From Nitrospira sp. (GTDB lineage: Bacteria; Nitrospirota; Nitrospiria; Nitrospirales; UBA8639): a stretch of DNA of 64,000 bases. The position numbers were made by a program, and so were the translations under genes. The stretch is from positions 1 to 64,000 of the forward strand of contig WTGX01000007.1 in the NCBI GenBank assembly GCA_011523385.1, in the 5' to 3' direction. Shown here one piece after another: positions 9,742 through 18,075 of the stretch (positions are counted from its first letter, which is position 1; each line of letters opens with the position of its first letter). Under the pieces are notes generated by a model. That model made no database searches and was not told where the DNA came from. It was given only the letters and a program-made list of their open reading frames with translations.

Positions 9742-11829
9742 TTACGGGGACGATACCGTCAGGGGGGCTTTTGAGAGGACCGGAGACACCGTTCCCAGGT
9801 GGTAGTTGTGACACGTGAGACATGTGTCTTCCGCCCGTTCCGACGTATGACACGTCGTACAAACGGTTTTCTGCATGGCTCGGAAGCTGCTTGTAAACGT
9901 CAATGGATCGCCATCCTTGAATGATTCCATGACCTCGGCTTCAGGGTTAAGCGTATGACACGTGAGACAGCCTTTATCCTCCAGCAAACTGAAATGGACC
10001 TCATGGGTAAAGCGCGTCACCTTCCGTTCATGGGGAACCGGACGCGCTGCAGACCAATGAATCCGTTTCCGTTGACCGGCTTGTGCATCGACACTGTGAC
10101 ACTTCATGCACTGTCCGGGGGCTTTGGGATTTGCCAAGGTTGTGAAAATCGCCTCGGCTGAACGCCCATGTTTTGTTTCCGTTGATCGAGCGGTGAGATT
10201 CAACCATGCACACAGGAACGGATCGGCATGTCCGGATGGACGATAGAGCAAGACAAAATCCGAATCCTGACGATACCAGCCCCCGCTTACCATCTTCTTT
10301 TCACGTTCCCGGTCTATTCGGATCTCCTGTTCACCTTCATGCTCTTCAAGCCGCACCACCGTCTCTCCGGCTTCTGAACCGGACAACTCCATCGCTAAAT
10401 GGGGCAACCATTGTTGCTGTGCGGCATGAATGACCTCGGCCGGCAGTTGACCAACCAAGTCCGCAAATTTCCGGGTATCGAGGTCCGTTGTCGCCTGAAG
10501 CCGATTCACAATCTCCCGTTGCCCTTTCATCACCAAGTTGTAAACCAGTCTCTTCACGGCCCAGACCATTCTGCCTACGGCTGCGATTTCTTCATCCGTG
10601 GCATCCGACAAATCCGTGAAATCATCAAACCCTGACAGGATGGCCAGATCTTCTGTCAAGGCGGGATCCGTTCCCAGCAACAACTCCATGAAAGGCGTGA
10701 GCCCCTCTTCGACGTTGGCATCGGCCGGCCACTCGCCAACGGAGACGCCATGTTCTTGTAGCGCCTCCAGGTCCAATCCCGGTAACCGCAAGAACGCAAG
10801 CCCCTTTGCGCCCGAGCGACCGATGCCAACGATCTGCCCTGCGTGACAGCTTGCACAAGCCGTCTCAAAGGTGCCCGTTCGCATGGTTTGACCGTCATCA
10901 TCAGGACTATGACAAGCGGTACACGTTATCGGAGCATCTTTCTTGAATTCGCCAAGAAAATGTTTCCCGATATGGGAAGCGTGATCAAAGGCTATCCGTG
11001 TACGCCGCTTGTATGGGTAGCCCGAAAACGGCGGGTGCCCATTGGCCAAATCCGAGAATGCCCTCGTATGACAGGTTTGGCACTGTTGCACGTCCATCGC
11101 GACCAGGTCGAAATCTTTCCCTCGATGCTCCCCGTGACACGTTGCGCAAGCCAATCGCTCTTTTCCCGTTTCCATTAAATCCGGCATCCAGGACGAAAGA
11201 ACTCGAAACAACGGCACGTCAGTGGACGGAGGAGTCCGGTTCAAACGTTCCGTGACGGCAGACAATTCCTTGGGGGGACGACCGTGAGCCTCCAACGCAT
11301 GGTCTCCGAGATAATGACACGTCAGACACAACTTGCTGTTCTCCTGTCCCGTTCCCGACGCACCCAACGCAAACACCAGGTCCACAAGGCCTCCATGCGG
11401 GGCAGCATGACAGTCCGCACAAGCTCCGGCTGAGGCTCCATGTCCGAACGTCAGTTCTCCGGGAGAAAAGAAGGCCGATCCTTTTGGACCGGAGAGAAAG
11501 AGCAGCGAGAGACCAACCATGACCATGGAAAGCCAAAACGTGATCCTGCGTCGCACGGCCAGGAGGCTGAGAATCGGCTGGCACGCGGGAACGGACCGGC
11601 AACAGGTTCCGTCCGGCAAGGGACCATCTTCACATGGTCCACCTGGGATTCGAGAACAATGCCACCGTGCTCCTTCCCGCACCGGGACGCATTCCATCGT
11701 CACCCTGCAGCGTCCCTTCTCGTCGGGTCCGTTCGAACAGGCCAGCTCTTCCGTCGCCCGTCCACACACCCAATTCCCGGTGGGCCGGGCAACGTGCCCC
11801 TCACGGAATCCATCGTCCTGCAAGCGCAT
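9742..11829 (-). CDS. Ten-haem membrane-anchored cytochrome c with Cys-rich N-terminal domain
   Basis: The 695-residue protein contains ten CxxCH motifs (CADCH, CLTCH, CATCH, CQTCH, CTACH, CASCH, CMKCH, CLTCH, CTTCH, CLTCH). Six lie in the first half and four near the C-terminus, separated by about 200 haem-free residues. Before the single membrane helix (ITFWLSMVMVGLSLLFLSG) is a Cys-rich segment of about 75 residues (WVCG...GPCEDGPLPDGTCC) ending in VRRR, which predicts an N-terminus in the cytoplasm and haems in the periplasm. It starts 3 bp after the cytochrome b gene and is the last gene of the operon. It probably passes electrons between the membrane b-haems and the outer-membrane components. 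Family not recognised beyond multihaem cytochrome c. Confidence 0.88.
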   Translation of the reverse strand: MRLQDDGFREGHVARPTGNWVCGRATEELACSNGPDEKGRCRVTMECVPVREGARWHCSRIPGGPCEDGPLPDGTCCRSVPACQPILSLLAVRRRITFWLSMVMVGLSLLFLSGPKGSAFFSPGELTFGHGASAGACADCHAAPHGGLVDLVFALGASGTGQENSKLCLTCHYLGDHALEAHGRPPKELSAVTERLNRTPPSTDVPLFRVLSSWMPDLMETGKERLACATCHGEHRGKDFDLVAMDVQQCQTCHTRAFSDLANGHPPFSGYPYKRRTRIAFDHASHIGKHFLGEFKKDAPITCTACHSPDDDGQTMRTGTFETACASCHAGQIVGIGRSGAKGLAFLRLPGLDLEALQEHGVSVGEWPADANVEEGLTPFMELLLGTDPALTEDLAILSGFDDFTDLSDATDEEIAAVGRMVWAVKRLVYNLVMKGQREIVNRLQATTDLDTRKFADLVGQLPAEVIHAAQQQWLPHLAMELSGSEAGETVVRLEEHEGEQEIRIDREREKKMVSGGWYRQDSDFVLLYRPSGHADPFLCAWLNLTARSTETKHGRSAEAIFTTLANPKAPGQCMKCHSVDAQAGQRKRIHWSAARPVPHERKVTRFTHEVHFSLLEDKGCLTCHTLNPEAEVMESFKDGDPLTFTSSFRAMQKTVCTTCHTSERAEDTCLTCHNYHLGTVSPVLSKAPLTVSSP

Positions 11830-11832
11830 AGG

Positions 11833-12651
11833 CTATCCCGTTGTATAAACCGATATCACGATCGCGTGAACGAACGAGAGAATCAGGAGGCTATAGGCCA
11901 CGGGGACGTGGATAAACAACCAGTATTTGAGCGTTCCCTGGAGTGTTTGCTGATAGTCAAGGTCATCCTTGACGTGGATCAGGACTCGTAACTCTTCTGC
12001 TCTTTCCCGTTCCTTCTCCCCTAAGTCGCGATCCAAAGCCCCAAGATCGGTGAGCAGCGCACGACCGGAACTGGCGGCACCGAAGAGATGGCTCCAATAG
12101 TTCCGTGGTCCGTCGAGAAAAGAAGCCAGTTGCCGCTCATGGAAATCCGCAAAAACCGTCGAATGGTCTTCTGAAACGGTACGCTCAACGACGTCTTCAA
12201 TTTTCTCACGAAGACGCTCTCGCATGATGGGAATTCGTTCAAAGCTCACCGCCTCTCCACCCATCGCGAGCCGCCGGGACAGCACGTATAACAGGATGAG
12301 CCCAACGATCCCGCTGACGGCACACGCCGCATACAACAGCGTCAGCGTCACTTCCAAAAGACCATTGGGAACGCGCAGTCCAATATGCAGGACAAAAAGC
12401 ACAAAGGTCAGCAGACCGGCAGACACGTGAAGCTGGAACCAATCAATGGACGCTCCCAACCTGAAAAAAGGGGGTCGATTGCGAAGGTTGTACATGATCA
12501 GGACGAGGAAGAAGACAAAGAGGAGCCATCCCGAGAGAAACGTGGTCCGGTAGGGTGAAACAACTGATGCGGTGTAGAGGCAGGCGAGGAGAAGGATAAG
12601 TACGCTCCAGGCCGCGATGGCGACCCAATGTCGTGACACAAACGTCATCAC
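11833..12651 (-). CDS. Membrane cytochrome b-like protein
   Basis: The 272-residue protein has about five membrane helices: two at the N-terminus, two around residues 75-140 and one at the C-terminus. Histidines inside helices (QLHVSAGLL, VLHIGL, FIHVPVAYS, SFVHAIVIS) are placed like pairs of b-haem ligands in di-haem cytochrome b membrane subunits. A charged soluble segment of about 90 residues sits before the last helix. It overlaps the upstream four-haem cytochrome gene by 4 bp and is followed within 3 bp by the ten-haem gene. It is inferred to carry electrons across the inner membrane between the ferredoxin and periplasmic cytochromes. The exact family is not recognised. Confidence 0.75.
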   Translation of the reverse strand: MMTFVSRHWVAIAAWSVLILLLACLYTASVVSPYRTTFLSGWLLFVFFLVLIMYNLRNRPPFFRLGASIDWFQLHVSAGLLTFVLFVLHIGLRVPNGLLEVTLTLLYAACAVSGIVGLILLYVLSRRLAMGGEAVSFERIPIMRERLREKIEDVVERTVSEDHSTVFADFHERQLASFLDGPRNYWSHLFGAASSGRALLTDLGALDRDLGEKERERAEELRVLIHVKDDLDYQQTLQGTLKYWLFIHVPVAYSLLILSFVHAIVISVYTTG

Positions 12652-13739
12652 CGGTTCAGCCGACCGACAAGGGACAAAAGATCGTGCCCGGCCACCTGTT
12701 CCGGCGGTCCTCCGGGTTTGCCTTTGTATTGCTCCGCCTGTGGGATGATTCGATCCAGGGCACTCAATTGGCTGCCGTCACGGGTGCCGGCAAGCCTTTG
12801 AGTCGTCACGGCAACCGCGTTGGCTGCCGCCAAGAGAACTTCCTTGCGATGCTTCCGATCGATGCCCCGGATGATTTTCAGAATTTTCTTGACTTCCGGG
12901 ATAGGACTCAACCGATAGATCGCCAGAAGTTTATTCACGACGCGTTGGACGCGCGTCATCGTCGCGGTTGCATACTTCCCTTTTTTCGTCACCTTGGCAA
13001 GGGCACGAAGACCGTACTCCAGATCGAGAGCTTTCCCCACAACGTAGAGCATCCGTTGACGCTCCCGGGACACTTCTTCATTCTTTTTCCCTTCAGAACG
13101 GAGAAATTTGTGGCGGACTTCACCCAGGGACCACGACACCAGTTCAAAGTCGTCATCCCCGGGTCCATGCCCTCCAACGTTCACCAATTTTTCGTTGGAC
13201 ACGACGTGACATTGATAGCAGTTTGCCGCAAGACGATACAGATTCCCGGGACGAATCATGCCGGCGTCCCTGATTGCGGCAAGACGCCCGGCCTTATGCT
13301 TGGGCGTCTCCTGTTCACGGGTCACGTTCTTTCCGCCGTAATCACCATGGACCTTGAGCCAGGCCTTTGCCGGACCATGGCAGGACTCGCAGGAGATACC
13401 GGCAATGGCTTTCACCTTGTTCTTTCTATAGCCGGACGTGAAATGACAGGTCACACAGGCTTCGGCCTTTTTCACGCGTTTGATTCCCATGTTACCGGCA
13501 ATCTCCTTGGCCCGCTTCTTGCGCGTGAGGATGTTAAAGGTTTGGGAGTGCATGGTTTCTCTCCAGACGTGCACCTCCGCTTTGTGACATTCGCCACATT
13601 CATCCGGTCCCACAATGTTCAGAAGATCGTTCCCGGAAAGCTCTTTGGCCTCAAGCTCACCATTGGAGAAAACCACGAATCCCGGCATGAGACTGAACCA
13701 CACCACAACCAACCCGATCGCGGTATTGACGCGGTTCAT
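12648..13739 (-). CDS. Four-haem periplasmic cytochrome c (cytochrome c554-like)
   Basis: Translation from ATG 13739 (residue 42 of the listed ORF) begins with a signal peptide (MNRVNTAIGLVVVWFSLMPGFVVF). Four CxxCH motifs follow (CGECH, CVTCH, CESCH, CYQCH) in the first half. The spacing C-x2-CH-KAEVHVWRETMHSQTF and GISCESCHGPAKAWLKVHGDY is typical of cytochrome c554-like electron carriers. The second half is lysine-rich, helical and haem-free. It overlaps the next gene by 4 bp (ATGA), indicating translational coupling, and lies 71 bp after the ferredoxin gene. Likely a soluble periplasmic shuttle for the conduit encoded by this operon. Confidence 0.86.
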   Translation of the reverse strand: MNRVNTAIGLVVVWFSLMPGFVVFSNGELEAKELSGNDLLNIVGPDECGECHKAEVHVWRETMHSQTFNILTRKKRAKEIAGNMGIKRVKKAEACVTCHFTSGYRKNKVKAIAGISCESCHGPAKAWLKVHGDYGGKNVTREQETPKHKAGRLAAIRDAGMIRPGNLYRLAANCYQCHVVSNEKLVNVGGHGPGDDDFELVSWSLGEVRHKFLRSEGKKNEEVSRERQRMLYVVGKALDLEYGLRALAKVTKKGKYATATMTRVQRVVNKLLAIYRLSPIPEVKKILKIIRGIDRKHRKEVLLAAANAVAVTTQRLAGTRDGSQLSALDRIIPQAEQYKGKPGGPPEQVAGHDLLSLVGRLNR

Positions 13740-13810
13740 CAATCCACCAGTTCTTGAAATGATTCTGCAAGGGCATTCACGTTCACTCCCGTGAATGCAC
13801 GCAACAATGA

Positions 13811-14278
13811 CTACGCATCCAGAATCAGCGTGCCGGTTGGAATGGAAGAGCACAGTACGCACCAGCCGGACGCCGGTCTATTCTGAAAGGACGTCACATA
13901 TGAGACGGCTCCGGACTTGATGGCCGTCAGACATCTCCCACACTTGCCGGCGCGACATCCAACGGGCACATGGACATTATTTCTTTTTGCCAGTTCCAAT
14001 AATGAGCCCATGCTCGGGTCCCACGTGCACGTCTTGCCCGACCTGACAAAGACGACTTCAATACCTGAACCCGCAGGCGTGACGGCTGACTCTGTACGCT
14101 TGCGGTCCAGATGCCGAGACTTCGCCGTCTGCACGCGACGGCAGAACGCTTCACGGGCAAAGCAACGCTGCTGCTTTCTGTACCGGATCCGGCGCCATAC
14201 CCCGGCGAGCAACCAGGCGAGGCGAAACAGGCCCGCCGCGACGATGCCGCTCCCGATTCCCTGTATCACCCACTCCAT
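13811..14278 (-). CDS. Membrane-anchored plant-type 2Fe-2S ferredoxin
   Basis: The 155-residue protein has an N-terminal hydrophobic anchor (IGSGIVAAGLFRLAWLLAGVW) followed by an Arg/Lys-rich segment (RRIRYRKQQR). By the positive-inside rule this places the C-terminal domain in the cytoplasm. The ferredoxin domain carries the Cys set VGCRAGKCGRC plus a downstream CVLC, matching the C-x4-C-x2-C...C plant-type cluster pattern. It could deliver or accept electrons at the cytoplasmic face. It lies between the outer-membrane barrel and the four-haem cytochrome gene on the same strand, an unusual combination with periplasmic cytochromes. Confidence 0.82.
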   Translation of the reverse strand: MEWVIQGIGSGIVAAGLFRLAWLLAGVWRRIRYRKQQRCFAREAFCRRVQTAKSRHLDRKRTESAVTPAGSGIEVVFVRSGKTCTWDPSMGSLLELAKRNNVHVPVGCRAGKCGRCLTAIKSGAVSYVTSFQNRPASGWCVLCSSIPTGTLILDA

Positions 14279-14386
14279 CCTTCCCCTCCCGGATCAGTCT
14301 TTGCCCCTATCGACGACGAGACGTCGATAGCCCGTCACAAGCGTACCGGCAACCCGTGCCCGCTCCCAGCAACACTTCCATCATCC

Positions 14387-15808
14387 TCAAAATTTCGTGA
14401 GCCATTCGAGACGCGCGCCATAGGACGGATCGCGTCCTTCCTCCACCGCTCCAAAGGCATCGACCTGGGCCACAACATGACGACCGATGGCGTGTTGATA
14501 CCGAAGCCCGGCGGCATAGGCGCCCCCGTTGTCGGCCTGATTGTTCGTATTCTTCCGACCTCCCAACTCAACAATAAGCTGTTGGCGAGTCCGGTTGAAA
14601 AATGCCTGATACCCGAGACTGCCTCCGGCGGCATTGTCGGCCTGATTACCCAGTGCGGCCCCATACCGGCCCAATCCCACAGCGGCAAACAAAATCCCTG
14701 TTCGCCCGAGCGGGCCACCGGTTTCAGGCCCACGAATAGCCGAGGAAAATTCTCCGATTCCCCAAAACGTATTGAGGTAGAGGAAGTCCTGGGTGTGCGG
14801 CGGGGTCCAGGAAATTTCATTGAATACCAAAGTGCCGCGGCTGGTTTTCGGCGTTTCGCGCGTTGTTGGAAACGAGGCATTGAGGGTCAACGTGGTATTG
14901 AAAGGCCCAATACGCTGAACGCCTCGGAGCCCGGCAAACAAGGCATCGCCCGTGTCCGCCCCCGCTTCGAGGTAGACAAGGTCCAGATCGACCGTCGTCA
15001 CGGGAAAGTCCGTTTCCGTAAACAGGCCGAAGAGTTGGGCATCCCGGTCGAGTTGGTTATCGTCCCGGTACACGTTGTCCCACGCATAGAAGGCACTGAT
15101 CCGTACGTTCGACGTACCCGGCAGTTGCAGGTTGTTCCGGACCAGCGAAACGGCGTCAGGATTGCCCAGCCCCCCGCTATTGATCAGGATGCCATCCTGA
15201 AAAAGCACCGCTTGCCGGCCGATCGAAAACCCAACGTCGAGCATCCCGGTCTCCTCACGATCAAGAGCCGGAACAATCTCTCCCAGGTCTCCTTCAAAGA
15301 ATGCCGTCCTGACCACCGCGTTGAATTCGTCCTGAAAGTCTCCATCAGGCTCGAACGACACGCCGGTAAAACGGTTCTCACGATCCAGGGGGCGCAATCC
15401 GATCAACAGGCGCTCCGAGGCCGACAATTTGAGATTGGCGAACAGATCGAGACGGTGTGCCCATTCAGAAATGCGCGTCGCGCCGTCATCGACGGTCTGC
15501 ACGGCCATCCGGTGCGTCCCGAATACCCAGAGGGCCGGGCGCCACACCGCGCCGGTGGGTAGTTCGACTTCCGGACCAAACGACCCGGTTCCAAGAAACG
15601 GTTCCCCCAATTCCAGAAGAAGCGTTGGACGTTCCGGCACGTCTTCCACTTGAAGCGGAAGAGGAATATCAGACAACCGGCTTTCTGATTCCATCTCCAC
15701 GAATCGTTCTCCTGCCTCGCCTTGCCCTTCTGAGCCGGCCCATACAGGTGAAAACCCCATCAGCAACGCCAGGACCATGCCGGTGGAAAAACTGAATCTT
15801 CTCATCAT
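14387..15808 (-). CDS. Outer-membrane beta-barrel protein (porin-like) of the cytochrome operon
   Basis: The 473-residue protein has a signal peptide (MMRRFSFSTGMVLALLMGFSPVWAG). A region dense in amphipathic strands ends in a terminal phenylalanine (ARLEWLTKF), the classic outer-membrane insertion signature. Strand-like stretches such as RLDLFANLKLSASERLLIGL, VDLDLVYLEAG and HVVAQVDAFGAV recur throughout, enough for a barrel of roughly 16 or more strands. No haem motif is present. Its ATG overlaps the stop of the upstream five-haem gene by 4 bp. Sandwiched between cytochrome genes, it is inferred to be the sheath of a porin-cytochrome conduit, though a substrate porin is also possible. Confidence 0.8.
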   Translation of the reverse strand: MMRRFSFSTGMVLALLMGFSPVWAGSEGQGEAGERFVEMESESRLSDIPLPLQVEDVPERPTLLLELGEPFLGTGSFGPEVELPTGAVWRPALWVFGTHRMAVQTVDDGATRISEWAHRLDLFANLKLSASERLLIGLRPLDRENRFTGVSFEPDGDFQDEFNAVVRTAFFEGDLGEIVPALDREETGMLDVGFSIGRQAVLFQDGILINSGGLGNPDAVSLVRNNLQLPGTSNVRISAFYAWDNVYRDDNQLDRDAQLFGLFTETDFPVTTVDLDLVYLEAGADTGDALFAGLRGVQRIGPFNTTLTLNASFPTTRETPKTSRGTLVFNEISWTPPHTQDFLYLNTFWGIGEFSSAIRGPETGGPLGRTGILFAAVGLGRYGAALGNQADNAAGGSLGYQAFFNRTRQQLIVELGGRKNTNNQADNGGAYAAGLRYQHAIGRHVVAQVDAFGAVEEGRDPSYGARLEWLTKF

Positions 15809-17601
15809 TGGCCGGGTGTACGATCCTTTGAGGAAACGTCAAAGACCACGTCGCGCTCCCATAACGTCACGTGTCCCTCCAACACCCCCTCGGCCACGTC
15901 ACGGGGACTCATTCCATAATCGAACCCAACCTCCTTGATATCATCGATCAGATTGACCGGCACCATACCGAGAATCAGCTTGATCGTGGCGACATAGGGT
16001 CCTCTACCCGTTAATTGGGTACCCGGTATCTCATACAACGCCCACCGACTCCCGTTCGGTTCAATGCTGCTCCTGTGTTTTCTCACGTTCACCGGACGTC
16101 CCAGCAGAACGCTTGACTGCGTGAGCGGACGTATAAACGGCAACGGATCAAATGAAGGATTGACCGGAATGACCCGTTCGCTCTCACTGCCACGGAAGTT
16201 CCGGATGACAAATTTCGATTGCAGGTTGAACAGGTACGGGTCCAACGGCAGTTCACCATTGTGAACGTACAGTGAATGCGAATCACGAAGATCGCCGTTG
16301 GGGTCCACGTCGCCGGACTTGAAGATGACCGTTCCATCGCGGTCCGCCACCGTCACCTGCAAGTAGACGACGCGCTCTGCGTCAAAACCGGTTGGCACGC
16401 CATGGCCGGTGGTGCCACTCCGCACCTGCACCTGAAACCGGATTCCTTGTTCATCGGCTCGTTCGGTCACGACTTCGCCGAGCGTAAATCCTGTCTGCAG
16501 CAACCGTTTTCGCTGAGCCAGATATTCGTCCAATAAGGCAAATTGTTGGTCCAGAATTTCACGAGCTTCATATCGTTCATCAACGGAATTCCATCGCTCG
16601 GGGAACACCGCGTTGTCAGGAACCGCGTCTTCAAACTCATTCGTCCCCCACCCGGCCTCATAATCAAACGTCAGCCACTCCCGAATGGTAGCGGCCTTCG
16701 CAGCATCCGGGTTGTGCGGAAAGATCCCCGGATGGACCACCGAATGATCCGGCCCGGGGAACATATGATTGGTGCGTTTTCGCGGCTTGGTCTCGGCGTC
16801 TCCGATCCGGGCGGCAGGCGCCACGGCGTAGCCGGACGGTCGCCCTGGCTCCGTCCCCATGTGACAATCCTGGCAGGTGACGCCTTCCTTCGCAGACGGC
16901 GACGTCTTATACTCACTGAAGGCTTCCTCCAGACGGAATCCATTGAGCAAATTGACGTCGTGGCACACGCCACAGAACCCAGGGGTCACGAATCGGAAAA
17001 ATTTCTTCACGTCGGTATGGATGGCCCGGCCCGGTTTGCCCCGTTCGGTGTTGACCTGGTATTCGCCACTTTCGATCACGCGACGGAGTTCCTTGTTCCC
17101 CGTCGGGCCGTAAACCGGTTCGAACAGGTCGCCTTCCACTATCTTCATCCGGCCACTTTCTTTCCCATACGCTTGATTGATCCGGTGACAGACAATACAG
17201 GTCACACCCTCTCGAGAAACCGGATGCCGGTCAACGTTGCTCATGAATAAAGGCTCTCTACGGTTCATCCCCACTTGGGTGTGGCAACGAATACAAAAAT
17301 CCCCATTGGTTCCATTGGTTCGCTTGAGGATGGTGCCCTGCATGGCATTGAACACGGGACTCATCTGAGCATAGGCGTGCGGGGATACCGACCATTCACG
17401 GTAATGATCCTCATGACATGTTTTACAGGTGGCGGCAGAGGGAAACCGGTTGCCCTCCCCCAATGCCCCGTGCGCAGATTCGGAAGTAATTTCCTGCTCG
17501 CCGGTTGACTGTTCTGTCGCACCGGGCAGAACCGATGACACGCCCATTGCAATCAACAGCAATGGAAACATCAGGTGGTTCGTTTTAAACTTTGATGTCA
17601 T
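15805..17601 (-). CDS. Five-haem cytochrome c with C-terminal beta domain
   Basis: From ATG 17601 (residue 24 of the listed ORF, with GGTGG upstream) the protein begins with a signal peptide (MTSKFKTNHLMFPLLLIAMG). It has five CxxCH motifs in the first half: CKTCH, CIRCH, CIVCH, CGVCH, CQDCH. The first is in the context CHEDHYREWSVSPHA, as in cytochrome c554-like proteins. The last 250 residues are haem-free and beta-rich (IRFQVQVRSGTTGHGVPTGF). The two cytochromes at 54.4-57.1 kb share this architecture and look paralogous. It is the first gene of the six-gene operon, about 170 nt below a strong predicted promoter. Confidence 0.88.
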   Translation of the reverse strand: MTSKFKTNHLMFPLLLIAMGVSSVLPGATEQSTGEQEITSESAHGALGEGNRFPSAATCKTCHEDHYREWSVSPHAYAQMSPVFNAMQGTILKRTNGTNGDFCIRCHTQVGMNRREPLFMSNVDRHPVSREGVTCIVCHRINQAYGKESGRMKIVEGDLFEPVYGPTGNKELRRVIESGEYQVNTERGKPGRAIHTDVKKFFRFVTPGFCGVCHDVNLLNGFRLEEAFSEYKTSPSAKEGVTCQDCHMGTEPGRPSGYAVAPAARIGDAETKPRKRTNHMFPGPDHSVVHPGIFPHNPDAAKAATIREWLTFDYEAGWGTNEFEDAVPDNAVFPERWNSVDERYEAREILDQQFALLDEYLAQRKRLLQTGFTLGEVVTERADEQGIRFQVQVRSGTTGHGVPTGFDAERVVYLQVTVADRDGTVIFKSGDVDPNGDLRDSHSLYVHNGELPLDPYLFNLQSKFVIRNFRGSESERVIPVNPSFDPLPFIRPLTQSSVLLGRPVNVRKHRSSIEPNGSRWALYEIPGTQLTGRGPYVATIKLILGMVPVNLIDDIKEVGFDYGMSPRDVAEGVLEGHVTLWERDVVFDVSSKDRTPGQ

Positions 17602-17780
17602 TGCCACCACAAACGATACTACCCATTGGCGCACAAGGATTCTTCGCCCTGACATCCTTCCAAACGACACCGAATTTCATGAACGCAGGATTCAAATATT
17701 TCAATTTCGTTGTTGTATGGGAACTCTATCGACAGCCAAGTCGTTACCATGTATGCCGGTAACGGGCAAAATTTCGGGAA

Positions 17781-17808
17781 AGTATAAGCAATTTCAAGTA
17801 ATTGTCAA
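17781..17808 (-). promoter_or_regulatory. Predicted sigma-70 promoter of the multihaem cytochrome operon
   Basis: On the minus strand TTGACA (17808-17803), a 16-base spacer and TATACT (17786-17781) form a near-consensus promoter pointing at the ATG at 17601. The leader would be about 170 nt. A perfect palindrome overlaps the -35 element. Confidence 0.65.
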
Positions 17809-17821
17809 TTCCTGGAATTGA
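17805..17821. promoter_or_regulatory. Perfect 17-bp palindrome overlapping the -35 box (candidate operator)
   Basis: TCAATTCC-T-GGAATTGA has eight-base perfect arms around one central base and overlaps the TTGACA element of the cytochrome operon promoter by four bases. Its position would suit a repressor or a class II activator. The cognate regulator is not evident nearby. Confidence 0.55.
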
Positions 17822-17933
17822 AACGGATGGTTCAAATCGAAATGGAACAATCATTCCGGATTTGCATAGGAACAGACCGGCCAGTTGGCCAGGAAGTGCC
17901 GAAGAAGAACGGGCGGAAATGCCCCTTTATTGA

Positions 17934-17963
17934 TTGGCAACTTTTCTCATTTCGCAGTACAAT
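17934..17963 (+). promoter_or_regulatory. Possible sigma-70 promoter for the glutathione peroxidase gene
   Basis: TTGGCA (17934-17939), an 18-base spacer and TACAAT (17958-17963) lie about 110 bases before the ATG at 18076. The match is moderate. Confidence 0.35.
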
Positions 17964-18075
17964 ATGTTTATTCTTTTTGTCGGATAAGAGCCGCTGTGGG
18001 CACCTGAAACAGGGCCTCCGACGCTTGTTCCCCGACGCTTTTAATCGGGGAGCTCACCGGGGAAAGGAGTCGCTC

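Larger units (their letters stand above)
17602..18075. other. Divergent intergenic region between cytochrome operon and glutathione peroxidase
   Basis: No supported gene lies here; the listed ORF extension into it (17818 onward) lacks coding character. It holds the minus-strand promoter and palindrome, a weaker plus-strand promoter, and a CCCCGA/TCGGGG stem at about 18030-18050 shortly before the ribosome site of the peroxidase gene. Confidence 0.6.

Noticed and set aside
12633-13757. 374-residue plus-strand ORF
   Set aside because: Antisense to the four-haem cytochrome gene, whose CxxCH motifs are unambiguous.
14111-15562. 483-residue plus-strand ORF
   Set aside because: It is antisense to the outer-membrane barrel and ferredoxin genes, which have signal peptides, motifs and operon spacing; the plus-strand product has no recognisable domain and biased composition.
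17818-18075. 86-residue N-terminal extension of the glutathione peroxidase ORF
   Set aside because: The extension covers promoter-like sequence and lacks coding character; the ATG at 18076 has a ribosome site and starts a signal peptide.
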